Positions 18,485 to 27,870 of a DNA stretch of 64,000 nt are shown one piece after another. The translations under genes were made by a program, and so were the position numbers. Source of the DNA: Devosia lucknowensis. Its GTDB lineage: Bacteria; Pseudomonadota; Alphaproteobacteria; Rhizobiales; Devosiaceae. Where the stretch lies: the NCBI RefSeq assembly GCF_900177655.1, contig NZ_FXWK01000002.1, positions 1,054,001-1,118,000 on the forward strand. Direction: 5' to 3'. Under the pieces are notes generated by a model. That model was not told the DNA's origin. It worked only from the letters and a program-made list of their open reading frames with translations, and searched no databases. Position 1 is the first letter of the stretch, and each line of letters opens with the position of its first letter.

Positions 18485-19513
18485 ATGATTTTGAAATCCG
18501 GTGGCATTGCCGCCGCGATCGCCGTTGCCTTTCTGTCCGCTGGCAGCCTTCCCGTCCTCGCCCAGGAAGCCGATGCCGCCCAGTGCGGGACCGACCGCAC
18601 GATCGACATAGCCGAAATGACCTGGCCGTCGGCCGCAGCCCTGGCGCATATCCATGCGACGATCCTTTCCGAAGGATATGGCTGCGATGTCGCCATCGTC
18701 GCCGGGGATACGGTTCCCACCGCCTCGTCCATGCTCAATCGCGGCACGCCCGCCGTTGCGCCCGAACTCTGGACCAGCACGATCGAAGATGCCTGGGCCA
18801 AGGGCATCGAGGACGGCACAGTGGTGCAGCTTTCCGATGCCATCACCGACGGTACCGTCGAGGGCTGGTTCATCCCCGAATACACCCAGGCCGAACACCC
18901 GGACCTGACGACGGCCGAGGCGGTCATCGCCCGTCCGGACCTGTTCCCGGATCCGGAGGATTCGAACAAGGGTCGCCTCTATTCCTGCCCGCCGGGTTGG
19001 GCCTGCGAGCTGTCGACCACTGCGCTCTTCGACGCCTATGACATGGACGAAACCTGGAACATCTTCTCGCCGGGGTCGGGCGGCGCTCTCGATGCCTCGA
19101 TCGCCCGCGCCTTCACGCGTGAAGAGCCTATCCTGTTCTACTATTGGGGTCCGACCGCCATCCTCGGCAAGTATCCGGCCGTGCAGCTGGACCTGGGTGA
19201 AACCAAGCCCGAAGTCTATGCCTGCAACACCGATCCCGATTGCACCGAAGCCGCTGGCGTGACCGCCTATCCGTCGAGCCCCGCCGTCGTCGGCGCAGCC
19301 TCGTGGATCCAGGACGAAGCTCCGGTCGTGGCCGAGTATTTCTCGAAGGTCGGGCTGACCAATGCCGAGATTTCCGAGCTCCTCGTCTATGGTGACGAGA
19401 ACCAGGCCGATGCCGCCGCCACGGCAGAAAACTTCCTGCGCACCAAGCAGGATGTGTGGAGCGGCTGGGTTCCGGCCGAGGTCGCCGACAAGGTGATGGC
19501 TGCTCTGGGCTAG
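18485..19513 (+). CDS. proX: Glycine betaine ABC transporter substrate-binding protein
   Basis: A periplasmic binding protein of 342 residues. It has a signal peptide (cleavage after VLA near residue 26) and the ProX/OpuAC fold: MTWPSAAALAHIHATIL, VAPELWTSTIEDAW, VEGWFIPEY, SCPPGWACEL and ILFYYWGPTAILGKY. The conserved Trp and Tyr residues in these motifs usually form the aromatic cage for a quaternary ammonium. AGGAG precedes the ATG. It heads the operon with the permease at 19637 and ATPase at 20508, separated from them by a terminator-like hairpin. Confidence 0.9.
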   Translation: MILKSGGIAAAIAVAFLSAGSLPVLAQEADAAQCGTDRTIDIAEMTWPSAAALAHIHATILSEGYGCDVAIVAGDTVPTASSMLNRGTPAVAPELWTSTIEDAWAKGIEDGTVVQLSDAITDGTVEGWFIPEYTQAEHPDLTTAEAVIARPDLFPDPEDSNKGRLYSCPPGWACELSTTALFDAYDMDETWNIFSPGSGGALDASIARAFTREEPILFYYWGPTAILGKYPAVQLDLGETKPEVYACNTDPDCTEAAGVTAYPSSPAVVGAASWIQDEAPVVAEYFSKVGLTNAEISELLVYGDENQADAAATAENFLRTKQDVWSGWVPAEVADKVMAALG

Positions 19514-19539
19514 GCCCAATTTCACAGTGTTCCTCACGG

Positions 19540-19565
19540 CGGCCGGGTTCCGACCCGGCCGTTTT
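19540..19565 (+). terminator. Intercistronic hairpin between proX and proW
   Basis: Perfect 9-bp arms CGGCCGGGT and ACCCGGCCG with a TCCG loop are followed by TTTTC. It lies inside the operon, 27 bases after the proX stop and 72 before the proW start, so it would act as a partial terminator or RNA-stabilising stem. Confidence 0.75.
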
Positions 19566-19636
19566 CTGCGTTCGACCCCCAGGGCAGGGCCCTTTCTCCT
19601 GCCTTCGGGCTTGGACGCGTGTGCAAAGAGAAAAAC

Positions 19637-20506
19637 ATGTTCCCACAATTGATTGATACGCGCCCTTGGCGCCGCGCCATCGACGATGGCCTCAACTGGG
19701 TGGTGCGCAACTGGAGCGACGAGTTCGAAGCGGCCGCTTATCCGCTCCTCATGCTCCTCAAGGCCATCGAAGACCTCCTCATTGCCACGCCGTGGTGGCT
19801 GATCATGGCCGTGCTCGTCGGGATCGCCTGGCTGGCGACGCGGCGCTGGCAACTTCCGGTCATCGTGCTCGTGTCGCTCCTGTTCCTGGGCGTCATGGAG
19901 CTCTGGAAAGACGCGATGACGACCATGGCGCTGATGATCGCCGCAACGCTGACGGCCATCGTCCTCTCCATTCCCATCGGCGTGTGGATGAGCCGCTCGG
20001 TCCGCGTGCGCAGCGTCGTCACGCCGATCCTCGACCTGATGCAGACGCTGCCCAGCTTCGTCTACCTCATCCCGACGGTGATGATCTTCGGCCCAGGCAA
20101 AATCCCGGCGCTGATCGCCACCATCGTCTATGCGGCGCCCCCGCTGGTGCGTCTGTCGGATTTGGGGTTGCGCTCGGTTGATCCGGCGGTGATGGAGGCC
20201 AGTCGCGCCTTCGGCACCACGCCGCGCCAGCGGCTGCTCGGCGTTCAGATCCCGCTGGCCCTGCCGACCATCCTGGCCGGCATAAACCAGACGACGATGA
20301 TGGCGCTCTCCATGGTGGTCATCGCCTCGATGATCGGGGCAGGCGGCCTGGGTTACCAGGTGCTCCAGGGCATCGGCCGGCTCGAGGTGAGCCGTGGCCT
20401 GTTCGCCGGTCTGGGCATTGTCGCCCTCGCCATCGTCTTCGATCGCATCACCCAGAGTTTCGGCAAGCAGTTGCAGGCCCGGATCGGTTTGATGGAGGCG
20501 CGCTGA
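19637..20506 (+). CDS. proW: Glycine betaine ABC transporter permease
   Basis: An inner-membrane permease of 289 residues with about six helices. It contains the ATPase-contact EAA loop in MEASRAFGTTPRQRLLGVQI and the family stretch LDLMQTLPSFVYLIPTVMIFG. The ATG at 19637 is chosen over the upstream GTG at 19619 because AAAGAG precedes it. One base separates its stop from the ATPase start. It lacks the long N-terminal periplasmic tail of E. coli ProW. Confidence 0.92.
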   Translation: MFPQLIDTRPWRRAIDDGLNWVVRNWSDEFEAAAYPLLMLLKAIEDLLIATPWWLIMAVLVGIAWLATRRWQLPVIVLVSLLFLGVMELWKDAMTTMALMIAATLTAIVLSIPIGVWMSRSVRVRSVVTPILDLMQTLPSFVYLIPTVMIFGPGKIPALIATIVYAAPPLVRLSDLGLRSVDPAVMEASRAFGTTPRQRLLGVQIPLALPTILAGINQTTMMALSMVVIASMIGAGGLGYQVLQGIGRLEVSRGLFAGLGIVALAIVFDRITQSFGKQLQARIGLMEAR

Positions 20507-20507
20507 C

Positions 20508-21557
20508 ATGCACGACACACGACAGGAAACGGGCCTCGCCATCCGCATGCGCGGGGTCACCAAGATCTTCGGCGACAATCCCCAGGGCGCACTGGAGCTG
20601 TTGCAGCAGGGTAGGTCCAAGGCCGAGGTGCAGGCCGAAACCAACCATGTCGTCGGCCTCGACAATGTCTCGCTCGACATTGCCCGCGGGCAGATCTTCG
20701 TGGTCATGGGCCTTTCCGGCTCCGGCAAGTCGACGCTGATCCGCCACGTCAACCGGCTGATCGATCCCACGGCGGGAGAAATCGTCGTCGAGGGCACCGA
20801 CGTGCTCAAGATGAGCCTGCCTGATCTGAGGACCTATCGGCGCAACACGGTGGCCATGGTGTTCCAGAAATTCGGGTTGCTGCCCCATCGTTCGGTCATC
20901 GACAATGTCGCCTATGGCCTCGAGGTCAAGGGCGTCGGCAAGGTCGAGCGCCTCGAGCGCGCCGCGAAATGGATCGAGACGGTCGGGTTGTCGGGCTACG
21001 AGAACAGCCGGCCGCGCCAGCTTTCCGGAGGCCAGCAACAGCGCGTCGGCCTTGCCCGTGCGCTGGCGCTCGATACCGACATCATCCTCATGGACGAAGC
21101 CTTTTCGGCTCTCGATCCGCTGATCCGGTCGGGCATGCAGGACCAGCTGGTCGAGCTGCAGAAAAGCCTGGGCAAGACCATCCTGTTCATCACCCACGAT
21201 TTCGACGAGGCGCTCAAGATCGCCGATCGCATCGCCGTTCTCAAGGACGGGGCGGTTCAGCAGGAAGGCAAGCCCGAGGATATCGTGCTCAAGCCCGCCA
21301 ACGAGCACATCGAGGAGTTCGTGCGCGAGGTCAACAAGGCCCGCGCCATCCATGTGCGCACCATCATGGAGCGGGGGGAGTTCGACCCCTGCGAATACTC
21401 GGTTCCCAGCACGGCGCGTTGCGAAGATGTCCTGCCCTATTTTGCCGAGCATCAATGGGTGGGCGTCGTCAATGACGAGGGGCGGCAAATCGGTCGTGTC
21501 AGTGCCAAGCGGGTGATCACGGCGCTGGCGCGCTACACGCCCGGCATTGGCGATTAA
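20508..21557 (+). CDS. proV: Glycine betaine/proline ABC transporter ATPase
   Basis: The ATPase of the osmoprotectant importer, 349 residues, with Walker A GLSGSGKST at 68-76, the signature LSGGQQQR and Walker B IILMDEAFSALDP. The N-terminal segment ALELLQQGRSKAEVQAET is typical of the ProV/OpuAA family. The C-terminus (about 280-349) looks like a shortened CBS region, which senses ionic strength in this family. It forms one transcript with proX and proW and is followed by a strong hairpin. Confidence 0.93.
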   Translation: MHDTRQETGLAIRMRGVTKIFGDNPQGALELLQQGRSKAEVQAETNHVVGLDNVSLDIARGQIFVVMGLSGSGKSTLIRHVNRLIDPTAGEIVVEGTDVLKMSLPDLRTYRRNTVAMVFQKFGLLPHRSVIDNVAYGLEVKGVGKVERLERAAKWIETVGLSGYENSRPRQLSGGQQQRVGLARALALDTDIILMDEAFSALDPLIRSGMQDQLVELQKSLGKTILFITHDFDEALKIADRIAVLKDGAVQQEGKPEDIVLKPANEHIEEFVREVNKARAIHVRTIMERGEFDPCEYSVPSTARCEDVLPYFAEHQWVGVVNDEGRQIGRVSAKRVITALARYTPGIGD

Positions 21558-21565
21558 CGAACTTC

Positions 21566-21596
21566 ACACCATGACGGCGCGCAGCCGTCATGGTGT
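21566..21596 (+). terminator. Hairpin after proV
   Basis: A perfect inverted repeat with 13-bp arms (ACACCATGACGGC and its complement) and a 5-base loop starts 9 bases after the proV stop. No T-run follows, so it may protect the mRNA end or be a factor-assisted terminator. Confidence 0.6.
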
Positions 21597-21745
21597 CGCA
21601 ACAGCGTCATCTGCTGCAGATACGAGGGCGCCCCCTTTGCGCAGAGACGTCCTAAACCCCTGTTCAAGAAGCTTTTTTCTGATCTGAAATTTACACAGTA
21701 TTCACCCGGGGGCGGTCAAGGTACGGCACCATCCCCGGGTTTGCC

Positions 21746-23257
21746 ATGCGTCGCGACGACCATCTCACGAACATTCTTCATGGGTATCGAAACCTGGCCA
21801 TCGCCATAGCAGTGGTGATTGCCTGCCTCGCCGGAATTCGCGGCACCAGTATCGTGGTCAAGGATCCGGCCATGCTGGAAATCTGGCTGCCGTTGCTGTC
21901 GGTGCCGGCACTGGGCGTGCTCGGCGCGCTGCTCGTGGGCGGACATCGGTGGCTTTCGCGGCAACTGACCGATGTGCAGCTCCGCTCGGAAGCCGCCAGG
22001 GCGGCCGCACATCGTGACGCTTTGACCGGCACCTTTACTCGCTCCTATCTTCTGGAAGAGCTGGGGCGGTTCGCCGAGGGCGGATCGCTGTCGTCCGTGG
22101 GCTACATGCAGATCGACATGGACAATCTCAAAGTGCTCAACGACAGCGCCGGTCATGGCGCGGGAGATGCGGCGCTGGTGGCGCTGGTGCGCGAAATGCG
22201 GGCGCTGATGCCTGGCGCTATCATCGGTCGGCTCGGTGGCGACGAATTCGGGGTGCTGATCCCGGGCCACGACAACAAGGCGGCGCTGTGCCGCTTGGGC
22301 GAGCAGTTGCTGCGCCGGCTCAATACACCGCACAGCATTGCCGGACGCATGACCAGATTATCCGCCACGATAGGCGTCGCCATGGCGCCGCACGACAGCA
22401 ACGATCCCAACGAGCTGATCGCCATCGCCGACCTCGCCCTCTACAAGGGCAAGAACGCGGGACGCGGCTGCGTCGTGCCATTCGATCCCGACATGCTGGG
22501 TGACGAGCGCCACCGCCGTTTTGTCGAGCGCGATTTGCGCGCCGCCATTCTGATGGACGAGCTCGAGCTCCACTATCAGCCGGTCTTCGACAGCCGCACG
22601 CTCAAGGTGAAGTCGCACGAGGCGCTGGTGCGCTGGCGGCATCGCGTGCGCGGCATGATCGCCCCCGACATGTTCATCCCGGTGGCCGAGCAGAGCAACC
22701 TTATCGACCGGCTTGGCGAATGGGTGCTGCGGCGCGTCTGCGCCGATCTCGGCCGGCTCGAGGGGGCTGTCGCCATCAACGTGTCTCCCGTCCAGTTGCG
22801 CCGTACGGACTTCGTGGAATCGCTCACGACTATCCTGCTCGAGACTGGCACCGACACCAACCGGATCATCGTCGAGATCACCGAAAATGCCCCGCTCAAG
22901 GCGGGTAGCGTCGAGATGCAGCAGATTGCGGCCCTGCGGGCCATGGGCGTGCGCGTCGCCATCGACGATTTCGGCGCCGGGCATGCAAGCCTGCACTACC
23001 TGCGGGACTTTGCCTTCGACATCATCAAGATCGACCGGACCTATGTGGCCGAGTTTGCCACCAATCCGGTCAATGCCATGATCGTTTCGGCGGTTTGCGA
23101 CATCGCCCGCTCCCTGTCGCTGGAAGTGATTGCCGAAGGTGTCGAGACCCAGGAGCAGCTTTCAATGCTTGTTGCCGCCGGCTGCACCGGCCTTCAGGGC
23201 TATTGTCTCGGGCGCCCCCAGCCATTGCAGCCCAGCCTCAACGTCAATGCGGCCTGA
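21746..23257 (+). CDS. GGDEF-EAL membrane protein, cyclic-di-GMP turnover
   Basis: A 503-residue protein with two membrane segments (about 18-35 and 46-66), a GGDEF domain (signature at 164-168) and an EAL domain (EAL at 292-294). All visible EAL catalytic motifs are intact: NVSPVQ, ITEN, DDFGAG at 407-412, KIDR and EGVET. The RxxD inhibitory site that usually precedes GGDEF is replaced by MPGA, so if the cyclase is active it should not be product-inhibited there. The short loop between the membrane segments leaves little room for a sensor. Overall direction of activity is unknown. Confidence 0.93.
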   Translation: MRRDDHLTNILHGYRNLAIAIAVVIACLAGIRGTSIVVKDPAMLEIWLPLLSVPALGVLGALLVGGHRWLSRQLTDVQLRSEAARAAAHRDALTGTFTRSYLLEELGRFAEGGSLSSVGYMQIDMDNLKVLNDSAGHGAGDAALVALVREMRALMPGAIIGRLGGDEFGVLIPGHDNKAALCRLGEQLLRRLNTPHSIAGRMTRLSATIGVAMAPHDSNDPNELIAIADLALYKGKNAGRGCVVPFDPDMLGDERHRRFVERDLRAAILMDELELHYQPVFDSRTLKVKSHEALVRWRHRVRGMIAPDMFIPVAEQSNLIDRLGEWVLRRVCADLGRLEGAVAINVSPVQLRRTDFVESLTTILLETGTDTNRIIVEITENAPLKAGSVEMQQIAALRAMGVRVAIDDFGAGHASLHYLRDFAFDIIKIDRTYVAEFATNPVNAMIVSAVCDIARSLSLEVIAEGVETQEQLSMLVAAGCTGLQGYCLGRPQPLQPSLNVNAA

Positions 23258-23422
23258 CGCCTGCGCATGACAGCCCCGTGACAGGATTGCGCGCCGCCCA
23301 GTTGCGTCGGGTGCAAGCCCGTGGCTATAACGGGCCGTCGCGCGCTTGCGTATGCCACAAATGGCGGATTTTCCCATATCAGGGAATTTCCGTAGGGTGG
23401 CCGGACCACGGGAGAACATGCC

Positions 23423-23839
23423 TTGGAATTGAAGCGTATCAATGATCACGTCAGCGTCTCTGGACAGATCCAGCCGGAAGATGTGGCAACGCTCAAGGAC
23501 CTCGGCTTTACTGCCATCGTGAACAATCGCCCGGATGGGGAATCGCCGGATCAACCGGCCGGAGCCGAAATCGAGGCTGCCGCAAAGGCAGCCGGGCTCG
23601 CCTATCACGCCATTCCACTCGGTCGCGAAGGGGTCAATCCTGATCTCGTGAATGCCACCAAAGCCGTGCTCGAGGGGAGCGACGGCAAGGTGTTCTGTTT
23701 CTGCCGGTCGGGTACGCGTTCGACCACGCTCTGGGCTCTATCACAGGCTGGGAAAGCCCCGGCTTCGGAGATCATCGCACAGGCGGCAGAAGCGGGCTAC
23801 GACATGACCCACCTGGCCGGCTATCTCGGCCAGAAATAG
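23423..23839 (+). CDS. DUF442 / TIGR01244 family sulfur transferase-like protein
   Basis: A 138-residue soluble protein with the Cys-x5-Arg loop of protein-phosphatase-like folds, CRSGTRS at 94-100, preceded by the family motif VNNRPDGE at 34-41. It matches the small domain that in some bacteria is fused to a persulfide dioxygenase-like beta-lactamase (Blh, sulfide detoxification). Here it stands alone. A TTG start is used because GGAG lies 8 bases upstream and the nearby ATG is out of frame. Whether it acts as phosphatase or sulfur transferase is not shown by sequence. Confidence 0.85.
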   Translation: MELKRINDHVSVSGQIQPEDVATLKDLGFTAIVNNRPDGESPDQPAGAEIEAAAKAAGLAYHAIPLGREGVNPDLVNATKAVLEGSDGKVFCFCRSGTRSTTLWALSQAGKAPASEIIAQAAEAGYDMTHLAGYLGQK

Positions 23840-23944
23840 ATCTGAAGTTTTCGGCGGTTGGGCGGTCAACCGTCCATTCCGTCGGTTTTGCTGAGCCGGA
23901 CCGTCCCCACGGTCCTCGTCCCCTCCTGCTCGGAACTTAAATCG

Positions 23945-26900
23945 ATGCCAATCAAGAAAATCCTCGTCGCTAACAGAAGCGAAATCGCCATCCGCGTCTT
24001 CCGCGCGGCCAATGAGCTGGGCCTCAAGACCGTGGCCGCCTATGCCGAGGAAGATAAGCTGGCATTGCACCGGTTCAAGGCCGACGAGGCTTATCTCATC
24101 GGCAAGGGCAAGGGTCCGGTCGAGGCCTATCTCCAGATCGACGAATATATCCGCATCGCCCGGATTTCGGGCGCCGACGCCATCCATCCCGGCTATGGTC
24201 TGCTTTCCGAGAGCCCGGAATTCGTCGACGCCTGCGAGGACGCCGGCATCATCTTCATCGGCCCGCGGGCGCAGACCATGCGCGATCTCGGCAACAAGGT
24301 TGCCGCCCGCAACATGGCGCTGGCCTCGAACGTGCCGGTGGTGCCCGCCACCGAAGCGCTGCCCGATGATCCCGAAACCATCAAGAAGCTGGCCGCCGAA
24401 ATCGGCTATCCGCTGATGCTCAAGGCCAGTTGGGGCGGTGGTGGCCGCGGCATGCGCCGCATCATGGATGAGCCGCACCTGATCAGCGAAGTGTCGGAAG
24501 GCAAGCGCGAAGCCAAGGCCGCCTTCGGCAAGGACGAGATGTATCTCGAAAAGCTGATCGAGCGCGCCCGCCATGTCGAAGTGCAGCTGATCGGCGACGA
24601 CCACGGCAATCTCGTGCATCTGTTCGAGCGCGACTGTTCCGTGCAGCGCCGCAACCAGAAGGTGGTGGAACGCGCGCCCGCGCCCTACCTCTCCGATGCG
24701 GTCCGCAAGGAATTGACCGATGCCGCGGTGCGTCTGGGCAATGCCGCCAACTACCGCGGCGCGGGCACGGTCGAATTCCTCATGGATGCCGACACCGACA
24801 AATTCTATTTCATCGAGGTGAACCCGCGCATTCAGGTCGAGCACACCGTCACCGAAGAAGTGACGGGCATCGACATCGTCAAGGCGCAGATTCATCTGCT
24901 CGACGGTGCGGTGATCGGAACGCCGGAATCCGGCGTGCCGCTGCAGGAAGACATCAAGCTCAACGGCAATGCCATCCAGTGCCGCGTGACGACAGAAGAT
25001 CCGGAACAGAATTTCATCCCCGATTATGGCCGCATCACCGCCTACCGTGGTGCGACGGGCTTTGGCGTGCGTCTCGACGGCGGCACGGCCTATGCCGGCG
25101 CCATCATCACCCGCTACTACGATCCGCTGCTTGAAAAGGTCACGTGCTGGGCGCCGAGCGCCGACGAGGCCATTGCCCGCATGCATCGTGCCTTGCGCGA
25201 ATTCCGTATCCGCGGCGTCGCCACGAACCTGGCGTTCCTTGAAAACATCATCACGCATCCGGACTTCCTCGAGAACCGCTACACGACGCGTTTCATCGAT
25301 ACGACGCCCGATCTCTTCAACTTCAAGCCACGCAAGGACCGCGCGACCAAGCTCCTGAGCTATATCGCCGACGTCACCGTCAACGGGCATCCGGAAGTGC
25401 GCGACCGTCCGCGTCCGCCCGCAGATGCTGCCGCGCCGGTTGTGCCCGAATTTGCGCCTCTCAGCGTCATCGAGGGCTCGCGCCAGATTCTTGACCGTGA
25501 TGGTCCGGCCGGCCTTGCCGCCTGGATGAAGGCGCAGAATCGCGTTCTCTTCACCGACACGACCATGCGCGATGCGCACCAGTCGCTTCTGGCGACGCGC
25601 ATGCGCTCCTTCGACATCACGCGCATTGCCGAGGCCTATTCGCGCGGCCTGCCGAACCTCTTCAGCCTCGAATGCTGGGGCGGCGCCACGTTCGATGTGT
25701 CGATGCGCTTCCTCAACGAGGATCCGTGGGAGCGTCTCGCCAAGGTGCGCGAAGGCGCGCCCAACATTCTTACGCAAATGCTGCTGCGCGGCTCCAACGG
25801 GGTCGGCTACACGAATTATCCCGATAATGTGGTCCAGTTCTTCGTCAAGCAGGCGGCACGGGGCGGGGTCGACATTTTCCGCATCTTCGACTGCCTCAAC
25901 TGGGTCGAGAACATGCGCGTCTCGATCGATGCGGTCGCGGCGGAAGGCAAAGTGGCCGAAGGCGCCATTTGCTATACCGGCGACCTCTTCGATCCCGATC
26001 GCTCCAAATACGATCTCAAGTATTATGTGGGTTTGGCCAAGGAGCTGGAGGCTGCCGGCGTTCATGTCCTCGGCATCAAGGACATGGCCGGGCTCCTCAA
26101 GCCCGCCGCAGCCAGGAAACTGGTCGAGGTGCTCAAGCAGGAAGTGAGCCTGCCCATTCACCTCCACACCCACGACACGTCGGGCGCGTCGGCGGCTACG
26201 GTGCTTGCTGCGGTGGCTGCCGGTGTCGATGCGGTCGATGCGGCAATGGATGCGCTGAGCTCTACCACCTCACAGCCGACGCTCGGATCGCTGGTCGCGG
26301 CCCTCGAGGGCGATGCCCGAGACCCCGCGCTCGATGCCGCGGCCATCCGGCAGATCTCGTTCTACTGGGAGGCCGTGCGCAACCAGTATGCTGCCTTCGA
26401 GAGCAATCTCAAGGGTGGCGCTTCGGAAGTTTATCTGCACGAAATGCCCGGTGGCCAGTTCACCAATCTCAAGGAACAGGCGCGTTCGCTTGGCCTCGAG
26501 ACACGCTGGCACGAAGTCGCTCAGACCTATGCCGACGTCAACCAGATGTTCGGCGACATCGTCAAGGTGACCCCGTCTTCCAAGGTTGTGGGCGACATGG
26601 CGCTGGCCATGGTTTCTGCCGGCATCACCCGTTCGGACGTCGAAAATCCGGACAAGGACATCGCCTTCCCGGACAGCGTCGTCGGCTTCTTCGCCGGCGA
26701 TCTGGGCCAGCCGCCGGGCGGCTTCCCCGAAAAGCTGCAGAAAAAGGTGCTCAAGGGCCGCACGCCGCTCACCGAGCGTCCTGGCTCCTACCTCAAGCCG
26801 ACCGACATCGAGGCCGAACGCAAGAAGGTGTCCGATGAGGTCGGCATGGCGATCGACGACTATCGCCTCGCCTCCTATCTCATGTACCCCAAGGTCTATT

Positions 26901-27385
26901 CCGACTTCGAAAAGACCCAGGACCGATATGGCCCGACCGAAGTGCTGCCAACGCCGGTCTACTTCTATGGTCTCGAGGAAGGCGACGAACTGCTGGTCGA
27001 TATCGAAAAGGGCAAGACCCTTGTCGTGACCTATCAGGGACGCGCCGAAACCAACGAAAAGGGCGAGGTTCGCGTCTTCTTCGATCTCAACGGCCAGCCA
27101 CGCACCATCACCGTGCCCGATCGCCTCAAGGCCGGCGAAGTCAAGGTTCGCGCCAAGGCCGCAGCAGGTGATCCAAAGCAGGTGGGTGCCCCGATGCCGG
27201 GCGTCATCTCGACCCTTGCCGTCAAGGAAGGCCAGAAGGTCACCGCGGGCGACGTGCTCTGCTCGATCGAAGCGATGAAGATGGAAACCGCCATCCATGC
27301 CGAAATCGACGGCACGGTGGCCGAGCTCCTGATCAAGCCGGGCGACCAGATCGACGCCAAGGACCTGCTGGTGAGGCTCGACTGA
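23945..27385 (+). CDS. pyc: Pyruvate carboxylase
   Basis: A 1146-residue biotin enzyme that makes oxaloacetate from pyruvate, bicarbonate and ATP to refill the TCA cycle. Domains in order: biotin carboxylase (about 1-450, ATP-grasp loop WGGGGRGMRRI), carboxyltransferase (about 525-800, TMRDAHQSLLATRMR), linker, and biotinyl domain ending the chain with EAMKME, whose biotin-accepting Lys is residue 1112. Length and order match single-chain Pyc. The ATG at 23945 begins the conserved MPIKKILVANRSEIAIR. A good terminator follows. Confidence 0.97.
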   Translation: MPIKKILVANRSEIAIRVFRAANELGLKTVAAYAEEDKLALHRFKADEAYLIGKGKGPVEAYLQIDEYIRIARISGADAIHPGYGLLSESPEFVDACEDAGIIFIGPRAQTMRDLGNKVAARNMALASNVPVVPATEALPDDPETIKKLAAEIGYPLMLKASWGGGGRGMRRIMDEPHLISEVSEGKREAKAAFGKDEMYLEKLIERARHVEVQLIGDDHGNLVHLFERDCSVQRRNQKVVERAPAPYLSDAVRKELTDAAVRLGNAANYRGAGTVEFLMDADTDKFYFIEVNPRIQVEHTVTEEVTGIDIVKAQIHLLDGAVIGTPESGVPLQEDIKLNGNAIQCRVTTEDPEQNFIPDYGRITAYRGATGFGVRLDGGTAYAGAIITRYYDPLLEKVTCWAPSADEAIARMHRALREFRIRGVATNLAFLENIITHPDFLENRYTTRFIDTTPDLFNFKPRKDRATKLLSYIADVTVNGHPEVRDRPRPPADAAAPVVPEFAPLSVIEGSRQILDRDGPAGLAAWMKAQNRVLFTDTTMRDAHQSLLATRMRSFDITRIAEAYSRGLPNLFSLECWGGATFDVSMRFLNEDPWERLAKVREGAPNILTQMLLRGSNGVGYTNYPDNVVQFFVKQAARGGVDIFRIFDCLNWVENMRVSIDAVAAEGKVAEGAICYTGDLFDPDRSKYDLKYYVGLAKELEAAGVHVLGIKDMAGLLKPAAARKLVEVLKQEVSLPIHLHTHDTSGASAATVLAAVAAGVDAVDAAMDALSSTTSQPTLGSLVAALEGDARDPALDAAAIRQISFYWEAVRNQYAAFESNLKGGASEVYLHEMPGGQFTNLKEQARSLGLETRWHEVAQTYADVNQMFGDIVKVTPSSKVVGDMALAMVSAGITRSDVENPDKDIAFPDSVVGFFAGDLGQPPGGFPEKLQKKVLKGRTPLTERPGSYLKPTDIEAERKKVSDEVGMAIDDYRLASYLMYPKVYSDFEKTQDRYGPTEVLPTPVYFYGLEEGDELLVDIEKGKTLVVTYQGRAETNEKGEVRVFFDLNGQPRTITVPDRLKAGEVKVRAKAAAGDPKQVGAPMPGVISTLAVKEGQKVTAGDVLCSIEAMKMETAIHAEIDGTVAELLIKPGDQIDAKDLLVRLD

Positions 27386-27391
27386 AAGACC

Positions 27392-27418
27392 AAGGCCCGG
27401 AGCAATCCGGGCCTTTTT
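27392..27418 (+). terminator. Rho-independent terminator of pyc
   Basis: Perfect 10-bp arms AAGGCCCGGA and TCCGGGCCTT with a GCAA tetraloop run into TTTTT, seven bases after the pyc stop. The leading CAAGG also lets it work weakly for the convergent gene at 27431. Confidence 0.92.
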
Positions 27419-27430
27419 GCATGTATCGCG

Positions 27431-27730
27431 CTACATGCGCCGCGCACGACCATCGACGGTCTTGCCGGACCTGCCCGCATAGGCCGGTTGCGGCACGGGC
27501 AGGCGGCTCACGATCCAGCTGACCATCAGCGGCACCAGCACGAGATCGTCGGCCCAGCCCAGGATCGGGATGACATCGGGGATGATGTCGATGGGATTGA
27601 CCAGATAGAAGGCAGCAAACAGCGTGGCCGCCTTCAGATAGAGCGGGGTGTGCGGCGACCAGAATGCCTTCCAGAGCTGCACAGCTTCCTTGCGGAACAG
27701 AACGATGCGGGGGAGGAGCTTGTTGATCAT
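27431..27730 (-). CDS. YkvA family (DUF1232) membrane protein
   Basis: A 99-residue protein with the DUF1232 core: [39 protein letters not shown]. The core is hydrophobic with one or two membrane helices, and the C-terminal 20 residues are basic. The function of the family is not established. It is convergent with pyc and divergent from ispG. Confidence 0.85.
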   Translation of the reverse strand: MINKLLPRIVLFRKEAVQLWKAFWSPHTPLYLKAATLFAAFYLVNPIDIIPDVIPILGWADDLVLVPLMVSWIVSRLPVPQPAYAGRSGKTVDGRARRM

Positions 27731-27870
27731 GGATGATAAATGGCCCCGCTCGTCCCCGGTTCAAGGCGGCTCCGATCACGTTTTGGCGCATTGCGTCACG
27801 TCATTGTCTGGTTGCCAGCGTTAGTGGGACGTCCTATCTCCTGAAGGCAGCGAATGATCGAGGTTTGAAG

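Noticed and set aside
18275..20809. An 844-codon minus-strand frame across proX, proW and the start of proV.
   Set aside because: It runs opposite three genes of a recognised transporter and through their gaps, has Arg/His/Gly-rich low-quality sequence and no recognisable motif.
23741..26173. An 810-codon open frame on the minus strand opposite pyruvate carboxylase.
   Set aside because: It mirrors a clearly conserved gene with biotin and carboxylase motifs; its translation shows no domain and is a by-product of high GC at codon third positions.
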